Below are positions 23,266 through 34,945 of a stretch of DNA of 64,000 bases, one piece after another. The stretch comes from Beta vulgaris subsp. vulgaris (taxonomy: Eukaryota; Streptophyta; Magnoliopsida; Caryophyllales; Amaranthaceae). The stretch is taken from NCBI RefSeq assembly GCF_026745355.1, contig NC_079209.1, positions 50,548,596 through 50,612,595 of the forward strand, read 5' to 3'. The translations under genes were made by a program, and so were the position numbers. Within the stretch, counting starts at the first letter, position 1. Each line of letters opens with the position of its first letter. Below the pieces are notes generated by a model, which did not search any database, was not told the origin of the DNA, and saw only the letters and a list, made by a program, of their open reading frames with translations.

Positions 23266-23641
23266 GCTACCCTTGTTCCTATTCTGAGAATGGGTACAGT
23301 GGCTGTGGATTGTCTTGATAACCTTGGATAATCCCGGATTTTAGGATTGAAAGTTATCACTTAAGTATAATATGGTACCAGGTTATCATGTGATACAGAT
23401 AATAGAATTATTCACAAACCATATAGTCGAATGTTTAAATTAGCTAGGCAGGTAATTTGACAAGCTAAGATAATACAGAGTGCAGAGATAAATAGTATCA
23501 TTCAGATATACAAATGAAAATTTGAAGCCCGAAAGTCATACATATATGACATGAGGACGAAGTAAAACGACATATTCACATCATTAGGCAAAAGCCATAC
23601 ATATATACAATGTGTTTAAGAGCAAAGCACATATATAAAGT

Positions 23642-24466
23642 TCACACAAAGTACATATTTAGTAACATGATCAAGATCACATGGATATAATGTGGCATAT
23701 GATTATGGTACGCACTACTAAAGAAGGATTGATTATTGTACATCATAAAGCAATTAGCGTGAAGAATTTGTCCACCTTGCGTACCATTACAACAATCTGG
23801 AAGAATAGGATATAATTTTCCTAAGCATTTACTGCAATTCATTGCTGATATATCAGGCGTGCATTGAACCATCATGTAAATCTTCTCATGAGAACCGATC
23901 ACCTCAACTACCCTGGTAGCGGAATTAGGCTTCGTCCAATTGCCGTAACTGGCTTCTGTAATGAGCTCCCGTGTTGCATTTGACAGTGTCTCATTGTACT
24001 GGCGATAGTTAGTTATCACCTTGTCCCCAATGGGTCCACCGTTGAACTCTTCTACCTCGTCATTAACGAACTTTGAGCTATTTGAATAGTGTACTATGCA
24101 ATCGTAGTTCAATTGATATGCATAGCACTCCGTATTGTAAATCTCTAAAGGGGCGAGAAATTCTGTTAATTTCACCAAACAGTTGTGACATCGTCGAGCA
24201 CCTATATCACCTCGACAAAGATAAGTACCGTAAGCCCTAGGGGGAGCTTCACCAACCGCGGTTTTGAAGAAACTTGGTGGATGCGAAGAAGAGGACTCAG
24301 AGACAAAAGATGATAGAAGTGAATGTATATTGGTTTGATATACATAGTTTTCTTCTGTGGAATTTCCATAGCAAACTCTAGCACGTCTTTCATCGTCTTC
24401 ATTATCACCACGTATTGAAATGGTGTTTGTGGTAAATAAGAGGAGAAGATAGATTACCCATGCCAT
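23642..24466 (-). CDS. Cysteine-rich repeat secretory protein (two DUF26 domains)
   Basis: A single-exon gene of 274 codons. ATG 24466 (context AAACATGGC) is preferred over the upstream TTG at 24496 because it begins a typical signal peptide (MAWVIYLLLLF...). Two Gnk2-homologous/DUF26 domains follow, each with the diagnostic C-x8-C-x2-C motif: CRGDIGARRCHNC (Cys84, 93, 96) and CTPDISAMNCSKC (Cys202, 211, 214). Several N-glycosylation sequons (NST, NET, NCS, NQS) support passage through the secretory pathway. The last 15 residues are hydrophobic (IHVILIMLLNMYFV), which could be a membrane or lipid-anchor signal or a drifted end. No kinase domain follows, so this is the secreted CRRSP type rather than a cysteine-rich receptor kinase. 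Family members bind mannose or act in defence and plasmodesmata; the specific role here is unknown. Confidence 0.9.
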   Translation of the reverse strand: MAWVIYLLLLFTTNTISIRGDNEDDERRARVCYGNSTEENYVYQTNIHSLLSSFVSESSSSHPPSFFKTAVGEAPPRAYGTYLCRGDIGARRCHNCLVKLTEFLAPLEIYNTECYAYQLNYDCIVHYSNSSKFVNDEVEEFNGGPIGDKVITNYRQYNETLSNATRELITEASYGNWTKPNSATRVVEVIGSHEKIYMMVQCTPDISAMNCSKCLGKLYPILPDCCNGTQGGQILHANCFMMYNNQSFFSSAYHNHMPHYIHVILIMLLNMYFV

Positions 24467-24529
24467 GTTTGCTTGGCTGAAGAGGCTTATAGTCAACTGT
24501 TACACAGGGAGGAATTTATTTGTAGTGCA

Positions 24530-25140
24530 TAAGATATGGACTACTTCTAGGTTCTTTGATTATTGATAGTTTCATAACGAAACAAAATCTCATTTACCGC
24601 ATTTGCGTAATTTGAGGTAGTTGACAATTGAATTTCACATGCATATGGCGTATACAAAGTTAACAGGTGTAAATATCTTTCTATTTTAAAAATATAGTTT
24701 TAAAATGCAATAGTTGGGTTTTTAACTTGGCGAGATATGATTTTGTCTTCTAATATTGTAGTGATATATTTGTAAAAATTATGCAAATAATTTATTTAGA
24801 AAATACACATTGAGACGAATCAAATAAAATTACATATTACTATGTTTTTTTCTTATGTATTATTTATCATAGAAGGTCAAATGTGAATAGTAAAAAAGTC
24901 AAAATGTTGCAATCAAAACAAAGTGGATGAAGTACAATATCCTAGCTCAAAATAAAGTATAAAAGGTACATGTTAATTATTACAGGTTTTGTGAAAGACG
25001 GTTTACTATTAATTTAGAATTAGGCAATGAATCAAGCCCAATATTAAGAAGAGAACATATCACCTTTCTGAATATAGTAACTAGTTTAATCTATTTAATA
25101 ACTAGTTTAATCCATTCAATAATCACATTCTTTAAACCAT
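24530..25140. other. AT-rich upstream region of the DUF26 gene
   Basis: Intergenic DNA upstream of the minus-strand DUF26 gene. A weak TATA-like ACAAATAAATT (minus strand, near 24513-24525) sits about 50-60 bp before the ATG. Nothing else was recognised. Confidence 0.4.
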
Positions 25141-25147
25141 TTAGGGT

Positions 25148-25415
25148 GAGTTCTATTCAACTTATTGGCCCCGAACTTATTGGACCTTATCTGAACTGAA
25201 CTTATTGAACCTGAACTGAACTTATTGGAACTTATTAAACCTGATTGGACCTGATTCAACTTATTGGACCTGATTGAACCTGATTGGAACTTATTTGACC
25301 TTATTGAAACTTATTAGACCTTATTGGCCTTGATTGAAACTTATTAGACCTTTATTGGACCTGATTGAAACTTATTAGACATGTTTGAAACTTATTTGAC
25401 CTTATTAGACAAAAA
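25148..25415 (+). repeat. Degenerate minisatellite, GAACTTATTGGACCT-type
   Basis: More than fifteen irregular copies of GAACTTATTGGACCTGATT-like units follow a GGGTGAGTTCTATTCAACTT start. The same kind of sequence in the opposite orientation lies in intron 5 of the phosphoesterase gene at about 22833-22935, ending GTTGAATAGGACACACCCT. The two may be copies of one MITE-like family with the GTTCTATTCAACTT terminus, but a second terminus was not found for either. Confidence 0.6.
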
Positions 25416-26440
25416 CATTGACCATGGATAACATAAATATTACCACTAACGTAAATACTACCCCTCAGAATTTTTTATGGAATAGTAATTATTATAATTC
25501 ATCCTTTAAAAAATAATGATTATTAATTATCTCTTATGATAATTAATTTAACAAAAAAAATTTACTATTTATATATTTGACTATTTATATATTTGACTAG
25601 TTTAATCCATTCGATAAGACTACCAGATTATTTATTAAAATTGTCTGTAGTTCGAGATCCAAAAGGGAAGCAAAGGAAAAAGAAGAGAAGGGACGACTAG
25701 GTTGGTGCGTGATGTTTAGTGATAGTGTTTGGCTAAAATGACATGAAATAGACTTGTTAGGAAAATATATGCTTGGACTTGTTTAGTTTTACATTAAAAT
25801 TAGATTATCTATTCTAATAATTCGTGTAATTATTATATTTCCTAAATTTAAGCGGTTTAGGTAGTGATAGTATGTGTTCTATATCATGCGTAGTTGATAT
25901 TAGATAGGAAATACATAAATGTACTAGTAATACAATTTTGTTTGTTATAAGTTGCAACAATTTGATTATAATGCTTTGGAATGCAAAAGTTTTGAGATTA
26001 ATATATTTAAATACAACTAAAAAACAATCAAAATTTATGAAACAAATTCCAATTTGATTTAACTTGCTCTCTAAAGCAGAAACTATAACATAAGCAAGGA
26101 ACAATTACAAACCAAGCGATTAAACTTAAAGAAAAACGAGAAAAAGAATCTGAAAAGAATTTGAAATCGGGCTAGGCACACAATAGACAATATTAGTTTT
26201 TGAGTAGCTTTTTTCAAAAACTACCATTTTTACGTATAATTACACATTAAAATTTTCTCAACAACTATTATTACTGAACACTTCAACCTCAGATAACTAG
26301 TTTCACAACTAACAGTTATCACTACACCTAAAAAGCTCACGACTTACTGCTAAAAGTCTAACAACTACTTTTACCTAATAGGTCTAGTATCATAACAGAT
26401 TAATCCAAAAAATTAAAATAGATCTCATAAAATCATATGA
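25416..26440. other. AT-rich intergenic DNA, nothing recognised
   Basis: No gene, RNA or transposon end was identified. A minus-strand open frame near 25814-26104 has no recognisable similarity and simple composition, and I do not call it a gene. Confidence 0.5.
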
Positions 26441-26451
26441 GAAACCCCTTG

Positions 26452-26656
26452 AAGGAGAGGCAGTAGCTCAGTGGAACAACACTCCGAATTTGAGGCCATT
26501 GCCTAAGATTCGAATCCTCATTTCAACAATATGTTAGGGCATCTACTCTGGACTGTTTAGCCTTGTACCTAATCTCTGAACTGGTGTGTCCTACATGCTA
26601 ATAACCTAGCATAAATCGATTTTCGTATCAATTATCTTTCCTGATATAAAACAATC
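26452..26656 (+). mobile_element. tRNA-derived SINE upstream of the cupin gene
   Basis: The 5' part resembles a tRNA: TAGCTCAGTGG (A box) and GATTCGAATCC (B box) about 45 bases apart, the internal RNA polymerase III promoter. AGAAACCCCTT (11 bp) occurs exactly at 26441-26451 and 26657-26667, a clear target duplication. The tail is AT-rich rather than pure poly-A. It lies about 400 bp upstream of the cupin start codon and 137 bp upstream of the segment duplicated at 36.9 kb. Confidence 0.85.
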
Positions 26657-26864
26657 AGAAACCCCTTATTTCACGTGAAGCGAATATGGCTTAAGTTTGC
26701 AAACGCCACAGCAACCACTAATCTCATCAGTCTACTTACTACACTACCCTACTGTGATCGAATTGTGGGCTGCGTACAACAACACCCATTCAATAATTTA
26801 ATGCAGACTTTCCAACGCCTAATTCAATGCCTGTTTCCGTGGTCCGTCTCATCACACGTCCCCC

Positions 26865-26926
26865 ACGGACGGCCCACAACCCACGGCCCACGACCCACGA
26901 CCCACAGCCCACGGCCCACTATATAT
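26865..26926 (+). promoter_or_regulatory. Cupin promoter: GGCCCA cluster and TATA box
   Basis: CACGGACGGCCCAC begins a run of short GGCCCAC / GACCCAC / AGCCCAC repeats with three exact GGCCCA motifs. These are plant site II elements, bound by TCP factors and common in promoters of housekeeping and organelle-related genes. TATATAT follows at 26920-26926, 126 bp before the ATG. The function is inferred from motifs only. The whole block is duplicated at 36.99-37.05 kb. Confidence 0.6.
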
Positions 26927-27051
26927 CTTCTCAAAAGAGAGAGATTTTCTGAGAAATGCAAATCATATCCAAACTTCCATTTTTTTTTCTTTAAAATCTT
27001 CACTCCACTATAATTTATATGTTCTGAACATTTTTGTAGAGTTTTAAAAAG

Positions 27052-30000
27052 ATGTTGAAAGTATCAGAAATAGTGGATAAATTGAATCTACAATCTCACC
27101 CAGATGGTGGGTTTTACGTCGAGACTATGAGAGATAACTCTATCACACTCTCCAAATCTCTCCTTCCTTCTCAATGTATATTCTATACCTCACTTTTCTT
27201 AATGTTATATCTTTTACTTTATGTCTACTTAATTATATACCACTCTTGGTTTTATTCTTCACATTTTTTTGCTCATTAGTCACGGATTCGATTTCTTACG
27301 ACGATTCATGTTAGTCGACCTCGACCCTATAATTGTTTTCCCATGTGGGTTCATTAATAGTGCTCGTTAGTCATTACATCTAATAGGGTGTGCGAAGCGA
27401 CCTACATTACAATTACAAGGTTCAAAAGTTATAGCTCTATTGTTTTTTTTTTATTCATAGACCAAAAAATTGTATGATTTAGGTGTTTTATTTGGCAATA
27501 ATTGATGTTAATATGATTACTTTAAAGAACATATATTATGGATATTTTTAAAATCATGCATAACATTTTTATCTTAGGGCCTATTTTTATAGTGTGGACA
27601 AGAATTATGAGTCCCAAAATATTCAAGACGGCCCTTTTAGTTAATAAGCTATGTGCTTTACCTTAATGTTTCAAATTTCAATTGAATTGCTTACATCTGC
27701 ATTATGATATAAGTATATTGCACAATTGAAACATAAATGAATGGCTATCTATGAACTATGGAAGTTTGATCTTGATTCTTGAACTGTGACTTTTGTGTTT
27801 TATGAAACATTGGATTTTATTTCTGACTTCCAAGAAGTTCATCAATGAATGATCAGACAAGGTGGACCGGGCTGTTAGCACTGCCATTTACTTCTTGCTG
27901 CCTTCAGGTTCCGTGGCACGTATCCACCGCATTCCTTGTGCTGAAACCTTTCACCATTACATAGGTGATCCGATTACGGTATGATTCATTCTGTTAATTG
28001 AGATATATCTGATGCTGCTTACTTTTGCTTGTATACATATGTGATGTTATGTGCAAAAATACGTGTGTGCTAGTGTACATTGTCTATACGCAAACTTTTA
28101 ACACATATGAGTGGAAATCGTTGTGCCACAGTTACTACTTCCTCCATTTCATATTACTCGCTACACTTCTCAACTCACAAACTCCTAGGTAATTTTTGGA
28201 GAAGAGAGAGGTAGAGAGTAAAAAGATAAGGGACCCATGTGAGAGGAGAGAGATAGAGAGAGTTTATTGCCCAAAAAGGAAGTGTAGCAAGTAATGTGAA
28301 ACTTCCCACAATGGAAAGTGTAGCGAGTATTATGAAACAGAGGAAGTATATTATTTATCCTAGTTACTTAGATGAGGTCTGATCTAGATCAGGGTAAGAG
28401 GGTTAGGTCAAGGCAGCCTTGCAGCTGTGACTATGAAGATCCGATCTTTTAGAACCTCGGTTTGGAATGTGATTAGTTTCTTTACGCCCATGGTGCACAT
28501 CTTAGCAGATTGGTATCATCATACATAACACGATAGTTGAAAATGAAAGAGATAAGTATGTGCAATACGAGGAGTCGAGGATACAACTGATTTTGTTTAA
28601 GATCAACCTCAAAGTATAGTAAAATTGAGCAACATAGTCACAGCTAGTATAGTACTTAGAGTGCTTGTCAAGAGACATCATCTAGGCAACACCTGTGGTG
28701 ATTAATGGAGTACTTTAATGGTAAAGATATGGCATCCTGACTGCTCGAAACGAGTAAAAGAAAAGAAAATCAGTGTTGAAAAAGGCATGTGGCTGTTCTT
28801 GTGTGATATTATGTATGTAATAGGATGGCATTTTTTGACTTAATGCTTTAGGGATAGATGAACACTTGTAGAATTAGTAAAATATCAGCAAAAAAGAGTG
28901 CTCTTATTTAACAAAAGATGAGCACTTGTAGCAAGCAAGTCACTACAGAACCCGATGGTAACAGTTTGAGAGGACAGTAGCAATCACAATGAGGATGACC
29001 ATAGCAAAAGTTTGAGAGGACAATAGCAACCACCAACGTCACCATTCAGAGAAACCTACACTTAACTTTCATGTTCTGCTCGCAACCATTTTGAGCTCTC
29101 CACTTCATGTTCCCTAGCCCTAGTGTTTCCTCCTCTTTCGAGAACTTATCAATGCTCATCTCTTCTTCAACTCTACGTCTCTTCCTTTTAACCTACCTGT
29201 GAACTGTCTCTCCTCGCTTATTTTCCCCACATAGTCCTACTGTGATGGCCTGTTGGGTCCTTGCAGTTTCAAGCACTTTATTGTGCATGCAGTCAGCCCC
29301 AAAATTTCTGCATAAACATTTTAAAGATTTTCCGGCTTTCCGGTTTACTGTGGGATTTCTCTGTTCCATTCATCGATTGTCCCTTGAAAAGCATCTTTTC
29401 TCTGCTCCTGAATCATTAGGTGTTTATACAATAACTTTGCAACTAACAATAGAGTATGGCTATCAAGCTAAATTTAAGTTAGCTAATATATTTGCCCCAT
29501 GGTCTAATCACTAATGGTTCTTTTCACTAACTTGACTTCTTGCTTCTGATCCTTCCTCTAATTAACCTTCACCAATCACCGAGCATTATCTCTGTAATTG
29601 TCAACATCTAGGATGTGTTTTTACCAGTTCCTATATTTCAGTGGTACATTGTTGAGAGGCTAATATTCCATAGAGGTTCTAGCTGATTACAAATAACTGA
29701 ATAAGTAGCATTACCTCTGTAAATGTAGGAGATAGATCATAGCACAGATTTGAGTGATTATCTTAATTGTTTCCATTCTTTGCGCCCTTTGATCTTGACC
29801 GAGCATTCTTCTTCTTCCAGGTGGTGGAATTGAATGAAATGGACGGGCAGGTGAAGTTAACTCGTGTTGGGCCTAACCTTCTTGAGAATGAGACACCACA
29901 GCACACAGTGCCTCCTTACGTGTGGTTTGGTTCTATTCCAACTAAGGATGTTACCATATCTGTGGATGGTTCGCAAATTAAAGTCACGCCCAGAGATGCT

Positions 30001-30141
30001 GAGAAAAACTACTCGCTGATTGGAGTCACATGTGCACCCGCTTTCCAGTATGAAGACTCAGAGCCGGCAAAGCAAAGTGAGCTTGTTGCAAAGTTTCCAA
30101 ACTATGAGTCTCTTATTTCTCTTCTCACCATCCCCAACTGA
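27052..30141 (+). CDS. Cupin_5 (DUF985) family protein, three exons, 188 aa
   Basis: Proposed exons: 27052-27175, 27857-27978 and 29821-30141. All junctions are GT/AG and the phases fit (1, then 0), giving 188 residues ending ...LTIPN and a TGA stop. The product matches the DUF985/cupin_5 group of small RmlC-like beta-barrel proteins: LNLQSHPDGGFYVET near the N-terminus, AVSTAIYFLL (47-56), RIHRI (63-67) with AETFHHYIGDP (70-80), and a C-terminal VGPNLLENETPQHTVPPYVW followed by LIGVTCAPAF. His65, Glu71, His74 and His75 are candidate metal ligands. Enzymatic activity is not established for plant members. An in-frame TAG at 27037 lies just upstream of the ATG. A broken copy of its promoter and exon 1 lies at 36927-37395. 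Intron 2 contains a Stowaway MITE. Confidence 0.88.
28138..28346. mobile_element. Stowaway MITE in cupin intron 2, 209 bp
   Basis: Inverted repeats CTTCCTCCATTTCATATTAC and (as complement) CTTCCTCTGTTTCATAATAC, extending into CTCGCTACACTT on both sides, are flanked by TA at 28136-28137 and 28347-28348. This is the Stowaway (Tc1/mariner) signature. Confidence 0.9.
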
Positions 30142-31400
30142 GGCCATTATCTGTTTCACTTCTATTACATCGTTGTTGTGTAATCGTATTACATAAGATA
30201 TTGTACACTATATATGAAGCGTTAATCTGCGATCCGATCTAGTTACTAAAAAGAATCACTTTATTACATTTTTGGAGATCTGAACTAGAGGTGATCGTAG
30301 GCTTTGCTGGGCCTAGCTTGTGCCCAAAAATGTGGCCCGTTTTAGCCCAAGGGTTCAGGCAGGGTATAACTTTTGTGGCAGAAGATTTATCCAAAACCCC
30401 GAGTGATACGGATAAACAAAAATCGCATCACCGGGGGGTCAGACTAATCCTGGTTCTTCGGGCCTAAGATTTTAGTAGATAAAAATATGCATTTCGAGTC
30501 TACTTCATTACTGGCATGACATGCCGAAATCAAATGTGTGCATGGTTGAGTCTCTCAGGAGTGATGTATTTTTCTGGCAGAATCACTTTCTGGCTTCTGC
30601 AGAGAACTCACTCTATGATCTCCTGACTAGACAGTTTGCTGTTGCTTCGTTGCTTTTAGTGTTCACAGTCTTCACACTCTTGAGATCCAGTGTTATTTAG
30701 AGCTATAATAGCAGGCAGAATAAGTAATAGCTCTGGTCATTCTTGCTTCTGAGCTCTTGGATTTCAATGTTCCCGACTACATGAATCTTTCAACTGCCTA
30801 CTAATGATGATTCCTAAGTTTAATAACTCCAATCTAGGCTCAAACTCAACGTTCTTGGTATTTCCTACCAATATTTACTCGACTCGTTTTTTTGATTTAA
30901 GTACCTGTATCAAACACTCGAAACTCCAATATGGTTGCGGTCTTTTTGGCACTTTAGTTTGGGCCAAAATCATATAATTTTTCATATAATAACTTAGTTG
31001 GACACTTTATGACCGTAATAGGTACATGTGACCAAGTGACACAGCTTAACATAAAATTATGTTTGATCAATTCATCAAGTGTTCACATAATCTCCTGTAC
31101 AAGTTCTTGCGCGCCTCTTTTGCTCCTCGCTTTTGGAGTGAAACTATTCTGGAATAAGTGTTTTCAAACAACAACAACAAAAAAAAAAAAAACCAGACAA
31201 ATTCAAGTTGCAAAATTTCTTTGAGCTACATTTTCTTGCGGTTGTTGTGCAATCATTCAACAAGCACAGCAAATAAATCAATTTTTTTATAAATACTTTT
31301 AAGAGTTCTAAAGGAACACTAAAAGTGGGTTGAGACTAAAGAAAGAACTAAAAGAAAAGAAATAAAAGAACCCACTTACAAAACATAGATTTGAGTTATT
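30142..31400. other. 3' flank of cupin gene, no further gene seen
   Basis: The 3' untranslated region of the cupin gene probably runs to about 30270. From about 30284 a hAT-like left end (TAGAGGTGATCGTAGGC with GGGCC/GGCCCG motifs) is visible, but no right end was found. The rest is AT-rich with no coding signal. Confidence 0.45.
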
Positions 31401-31553
31401 TGATATAATATAAAATATACTAGGATTATATTTTGTACTTACACTTTTATTTTAGTTAGGTTTCCTAATATTATTAGGATATACTTTATTGTAACCTATA
31501 TATTATGATCAATGGAATACACTCCAATCAAGCGAGTTTACCTAAATCTAGCA
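31401..31553 (+). repeat. Copia 5' LTR
   Basis: 153 bp, TGATATAATA ... CTAAATCTAGCA, matched by the 3' LTR with about 11 differences counted by eye. Confidence 0.9.
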
Positions 31554-31774
31554 TAGTAACACAATCACAATAATCTTCAAGATTAAATTATTTTGACCCT
31601 CTTTGCCTTGTATTCTGCCCTCCCTAGCCGAAAACTCGACCCCTCTCTAGCCGCAACTCACCTTGCTTCCGCCTATACTTTCGAACAATGACAAAGGATA
31701 CTAACTCACCCAAAGGCACTCTGACAACGTCTTGATTCCGTTGTCAAAAAGTGAATTTTTGGAACAATTTCATC
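31554..31774 (+). pseudogene. Copia leader and start of gag
   Basis: The leader after the 5' LTR, with an ATG near 31688 (MTKDTNSPKGTLT) as probable gag start. The frame is shifted within 15 codons and the sequence is cut by the CACTA element at 31775; gag resumes at 36389. Confidence 0.6.
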
Positions 31775-31784
31775 CACAACAAGA

Positions 31785-32000
31785 ATCCGCGTATTTTGCG
31801 TCTGCCTTTAGCGTCCGTCTAGTAAAACAGACGGTAAACGTCAAATTACCGTCCGATGTAGTATCCCACGCTATGTACCGTCCGATTTAGCGTCCGTTTT
31901 TTAAACAGACGGAACTTAGCATCCGACTAAGGACTTTAGCGTCCGTTTTTAAGCCAGACGCAAATTAGCGTCGGTTAGACGGACGCTAATGTCACCTGGC
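31785..32000. repeat. Left subterminal repeat array of the CACTA element
   Basis: About ten copies of TTAGCGTCCG, GCGTCTG or their complements, several as short inverted pairs around 4-10 bases. Such motifs bind the TnpA-type protein in En/Spm; the role here is inferred. The right array (35975-36375) uses the same motifs. Confidence 0.8.
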
Positions 32001-32401
32001 GGACGCTAATTTGGCGGATATACCAACCAACCCTTCGACCGTTCCCAGAACATTTCGACCACACACACACCTTCACGAAATCGAAACAACGAAAACCTAA
32101 CTCCCTATTTCGCCGGCGAATCACTCCCTCCTTGTCGCCGGACACTCCCACCGGACTCGCGCTGCTGCCGGACTCGCGACGCCGCCGCACTCGCCGCTGC
32201 TTTCTCTCTCTCTTCACAACAACAAAAGGCCGCTGTTTTCTCTCTCTTCTACGGTTGAAGCAGATCGCCGCCGCACCGCCGCCCCGCCTCCCCGCCGCCG
32301 CTGCCTTTTCTCTCTTATCTACAGTTGTTTAAGGTATGAATTTATATTTTAGTTTTGTTGATTTTTGGCTTGAATTTCTTGTTGTTAATTGGGGTTTTTG
32401 G

Positions 32402-32740
32402 TATTTTTGATGTATAGTTGTTATTCATAGTTGTTGTTGATAGTTGTTGTTGTTGTGTGTGATGATGATTGTTGTTGTTTTTAATTGTATTGTTGTTGTT
32501 GTTTAGTGAATTTGTTGTTTTTAATTGTATTGTTGTTGTTGTTTAGTGAATTGGTTGTTGTTGTTTTTAATTGTATTGTTGTTGTTATTTAGTAAATTTG
32601 TTGTTGTTTTTAATTGTATTGTTGTTGTTGTTTAGTGAATTTGTTGTTGTTAAGTGAATTTGTTGTTGATAATTGAACATGTTAAGTGTTGTTGTTGTTG
32701 ATAATTAAATATGTTAAATGTTGTTGTTGATAATTAAATA
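32402..32740 (+). repeat. GTT-rich repeat in transposase 5' leader
   Basis: TTGTTGTTG runs with four longer copies of GTTTTTAATTGTATTGTTG. This is low-complexity leader or intron sequence between the CACTA left arm and the transposase start. Confidence 0.75.
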
Positions 32741-32818
32741 CATATCTTACGTACTCCTATTAACAAGTAGTGAATATAGTGAATTGATATTTTCTAGTTG
32801 TATGTAGAGTTTTAAATT

Positions 32819-34945
32819 ATGAAAAGGAAGGAATGTAGCTGTATGTATAACAGACTTGATGGGCGTTGCCTTAGAATTGAGTTTGTGAAAGGAGTTGATA
32901 AGTTCATTGAGTTTTGTTTACAACATCCACATTTAAATGACGGTGAGAAGATAAAATGTCCATGCATGAGCTGTAATAACTTGCGTTACTTGGATGTGGA
33001 CATGGTCAAAGTACATTTGTACAGTAAGGGTTTTAAACCGAATTACTTTGACTGGTTATGTCATGGTGAACGTGTTACGGGGTCCTCCTCATCTTCCGCT
33101 CAGTCAAATCCGTATATGGATATGGTTGTGGATGCTTTAGGGAATACTGAAGATCATGCTATGCGTGCCGGTTCAAACTCAGTTGAAGAAGAACCGAATG
33201 GTGAAGCAAAGAAGTTTTTCGACCTTCTCAAGGCGGCCGAGAATCCCTTGTATGAAGGGAGCAAGATGTCCGTGCTGGAGATGGCTTCTAGAATCATAAG
33301 TTTAAAGTGTGAGTATAACCTACCACACAGGTGTGTTGATGGGTTTCTTAGTTTATTGAATGAGGTGATACCCCAGAACAACAACATGGGAAAAACTTTC
33401 TACGAGACAAAGAAAGTTCTAAAGGGTTTGGAGCTTGCTCATGAGAGGATACATGCATGTCCTAAAGGTTGTATGTTTTTTTGGAAGGGCGATGCTCACT
33501 TAGATAAGTGTAGTGTATGCGGTAGTGATCGGTACAAGAAAACTTCTAAGGGCAAGCTTATTCCTGCAAAAGTGTTAATCTACTTTCCAATCACACCGAG
33601 GTTGCAGAGGTTGTTTGCAACTAAGAACATCTCTCAGGAAATGACATGGCATGCCGACAATCCTCGAATGCAAGGTACCTTAGCACATCCAAGTGACAGT
33701 GAAGCATGGAAACACTTTGATAGAACCTTTCCCGATTTCGCCGTTGAGGCTCGAAATGTTAGACTCGGGCTGTGCACCGACGGATTTTCTCCATATGGTA
33801 AGTTCGGAGGGCAATATTCATGCTGGCCAGTTATCCTCACACCATACAATTTGCCTCCATCCATGTGCATGAAGAAACCATTCATGTTTCTTTCTTTGCT
33901 CGTTTCGGGGCCTAAAAATCCCAAAGCAAACTTGGATGTGTTTATGCAACCTCTAGTTGAAGAGTTGAAGCAGTTGTGGCATATTGGGGCTATGACCTAT
34001 GATGTTTCAAGGAAGCAAAATTTCAACCTTCGAGCAGCGCTGCTTTGGACAATTAGTGACTTTCCTGCGTATGGTATGTTGTCCGGATGGTCTACTGCTG
34101 GAAAGAAGGCATGCCCTTATTGCATGGATAAAAGTAAGGCATTCTGGCTTGAACATGGGGGTAAAGTGACATGGTTCAATTGTCATCGACAATTTCTTCA
34201 TTCTGACCACCCATTTCGAAAGAATAAGACTGCTTTTTGTAAGAATAAGGTTGAGAATGGCGTAGCTCCTCACATAATGTCTGGAGAGGTACTGTGGTAG
34301 TGCGTGAAAGACTTACCTAAAGCAACTGATGGTCCTGAGGCGCTGAACCGATTGAAGAAGGATAAAAAAGGTTGGTTGAAACAAAATATTCTGTGGGAGC
34401 TTCCATATTGGAAAGATTTAATTATCCGTCACAACTTAGATGTCATGCATGTTGAGAAGAATTTTTTCGACCAACTCATTAACACTGTGATGGATGTGAA
34501 GGGCCAAACTTCAGACACCCTTAGTGCAAGAAAGGACATGGCACGTGTTTGCAAACGCCGGGAACTGGAGCTTGTTGATGATGGTGTGGGGAATTTGACC
34601 AAGCCTAAAGCACCTTACACACTCGACAAAGCTCAGAAAAAAGTATTTTGTGAGTGGGTACGTGACTTGAAGTTTCCAGATGGCTTTGCATCGAACTTGA
34701 GTAGATGCGTGGATCTTAATTATAGTAAATTGCAAGGATTGAAGAGTCATGACTGTCTTGTATTCATGGAGAGGTTGTTGCCGGTTGGTCTAAAAGAATT
34801 GCTTCCTTTGCATGTTTGGAAGGCGATAACCGAAATAAGTCAATTCTTTCGAGACTTGTGTGCATCCACAATCAAAGTCAGTGAGATGAATCGCTTAGAG
34901 AACAACATCGCTGAGATCTTATGCAAGATTTTAGGACTTGCATGA
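32819..34945 (+). pseudogene. CACTA tnp2-type transposase, amber stop and truncation
   Basis: The first frame (32819-34300, 493 codons) opens with a transposase-associated domain (YNRLDGRCLRIEFVKGV, with CPCMSC) and continues into the Transposase_21/tnp2 domain: TWHADNP, LCTDGFSPYGKFGGQYSCWP, KNPKANLDVFMQPL and GWSTAGKKACPYCM. A single in-frame TAG at 34298-34300 interrupts it; the same frame continues 213 codons (through WELPYWKDLIIRHNLDVMHV) to 34945. It then ends abruptly, missing the usual C-terminal third of tnp2 proteins. Downstream a 133-bp segment is directly duplicated, which looks like the scar of an internal deletion. The parent enzyme cuts element ends and moves DNA. This copy is very probably inactive unless the TAG is read through, and it is truncated in any case. 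Confidence 0.88.

Noticed and set aside
24467..24496. Ten-residue N-terminal extension of the DUF26 protein from TTG
   Set aside because: TTG is not a normal plant start; the ATG at 24466 has a better context and starts the signal peptide.
26470..26540. Possible tRNA gene with A and B boxes
   Set aside because: Target duplications and the longer tail show that it is the head of a SINE.
30284..30480. hAT-like element after the cupin gene
   Set aside because: Only a left-end resemblance; no matching right terminus or 8-bp duplication was found.
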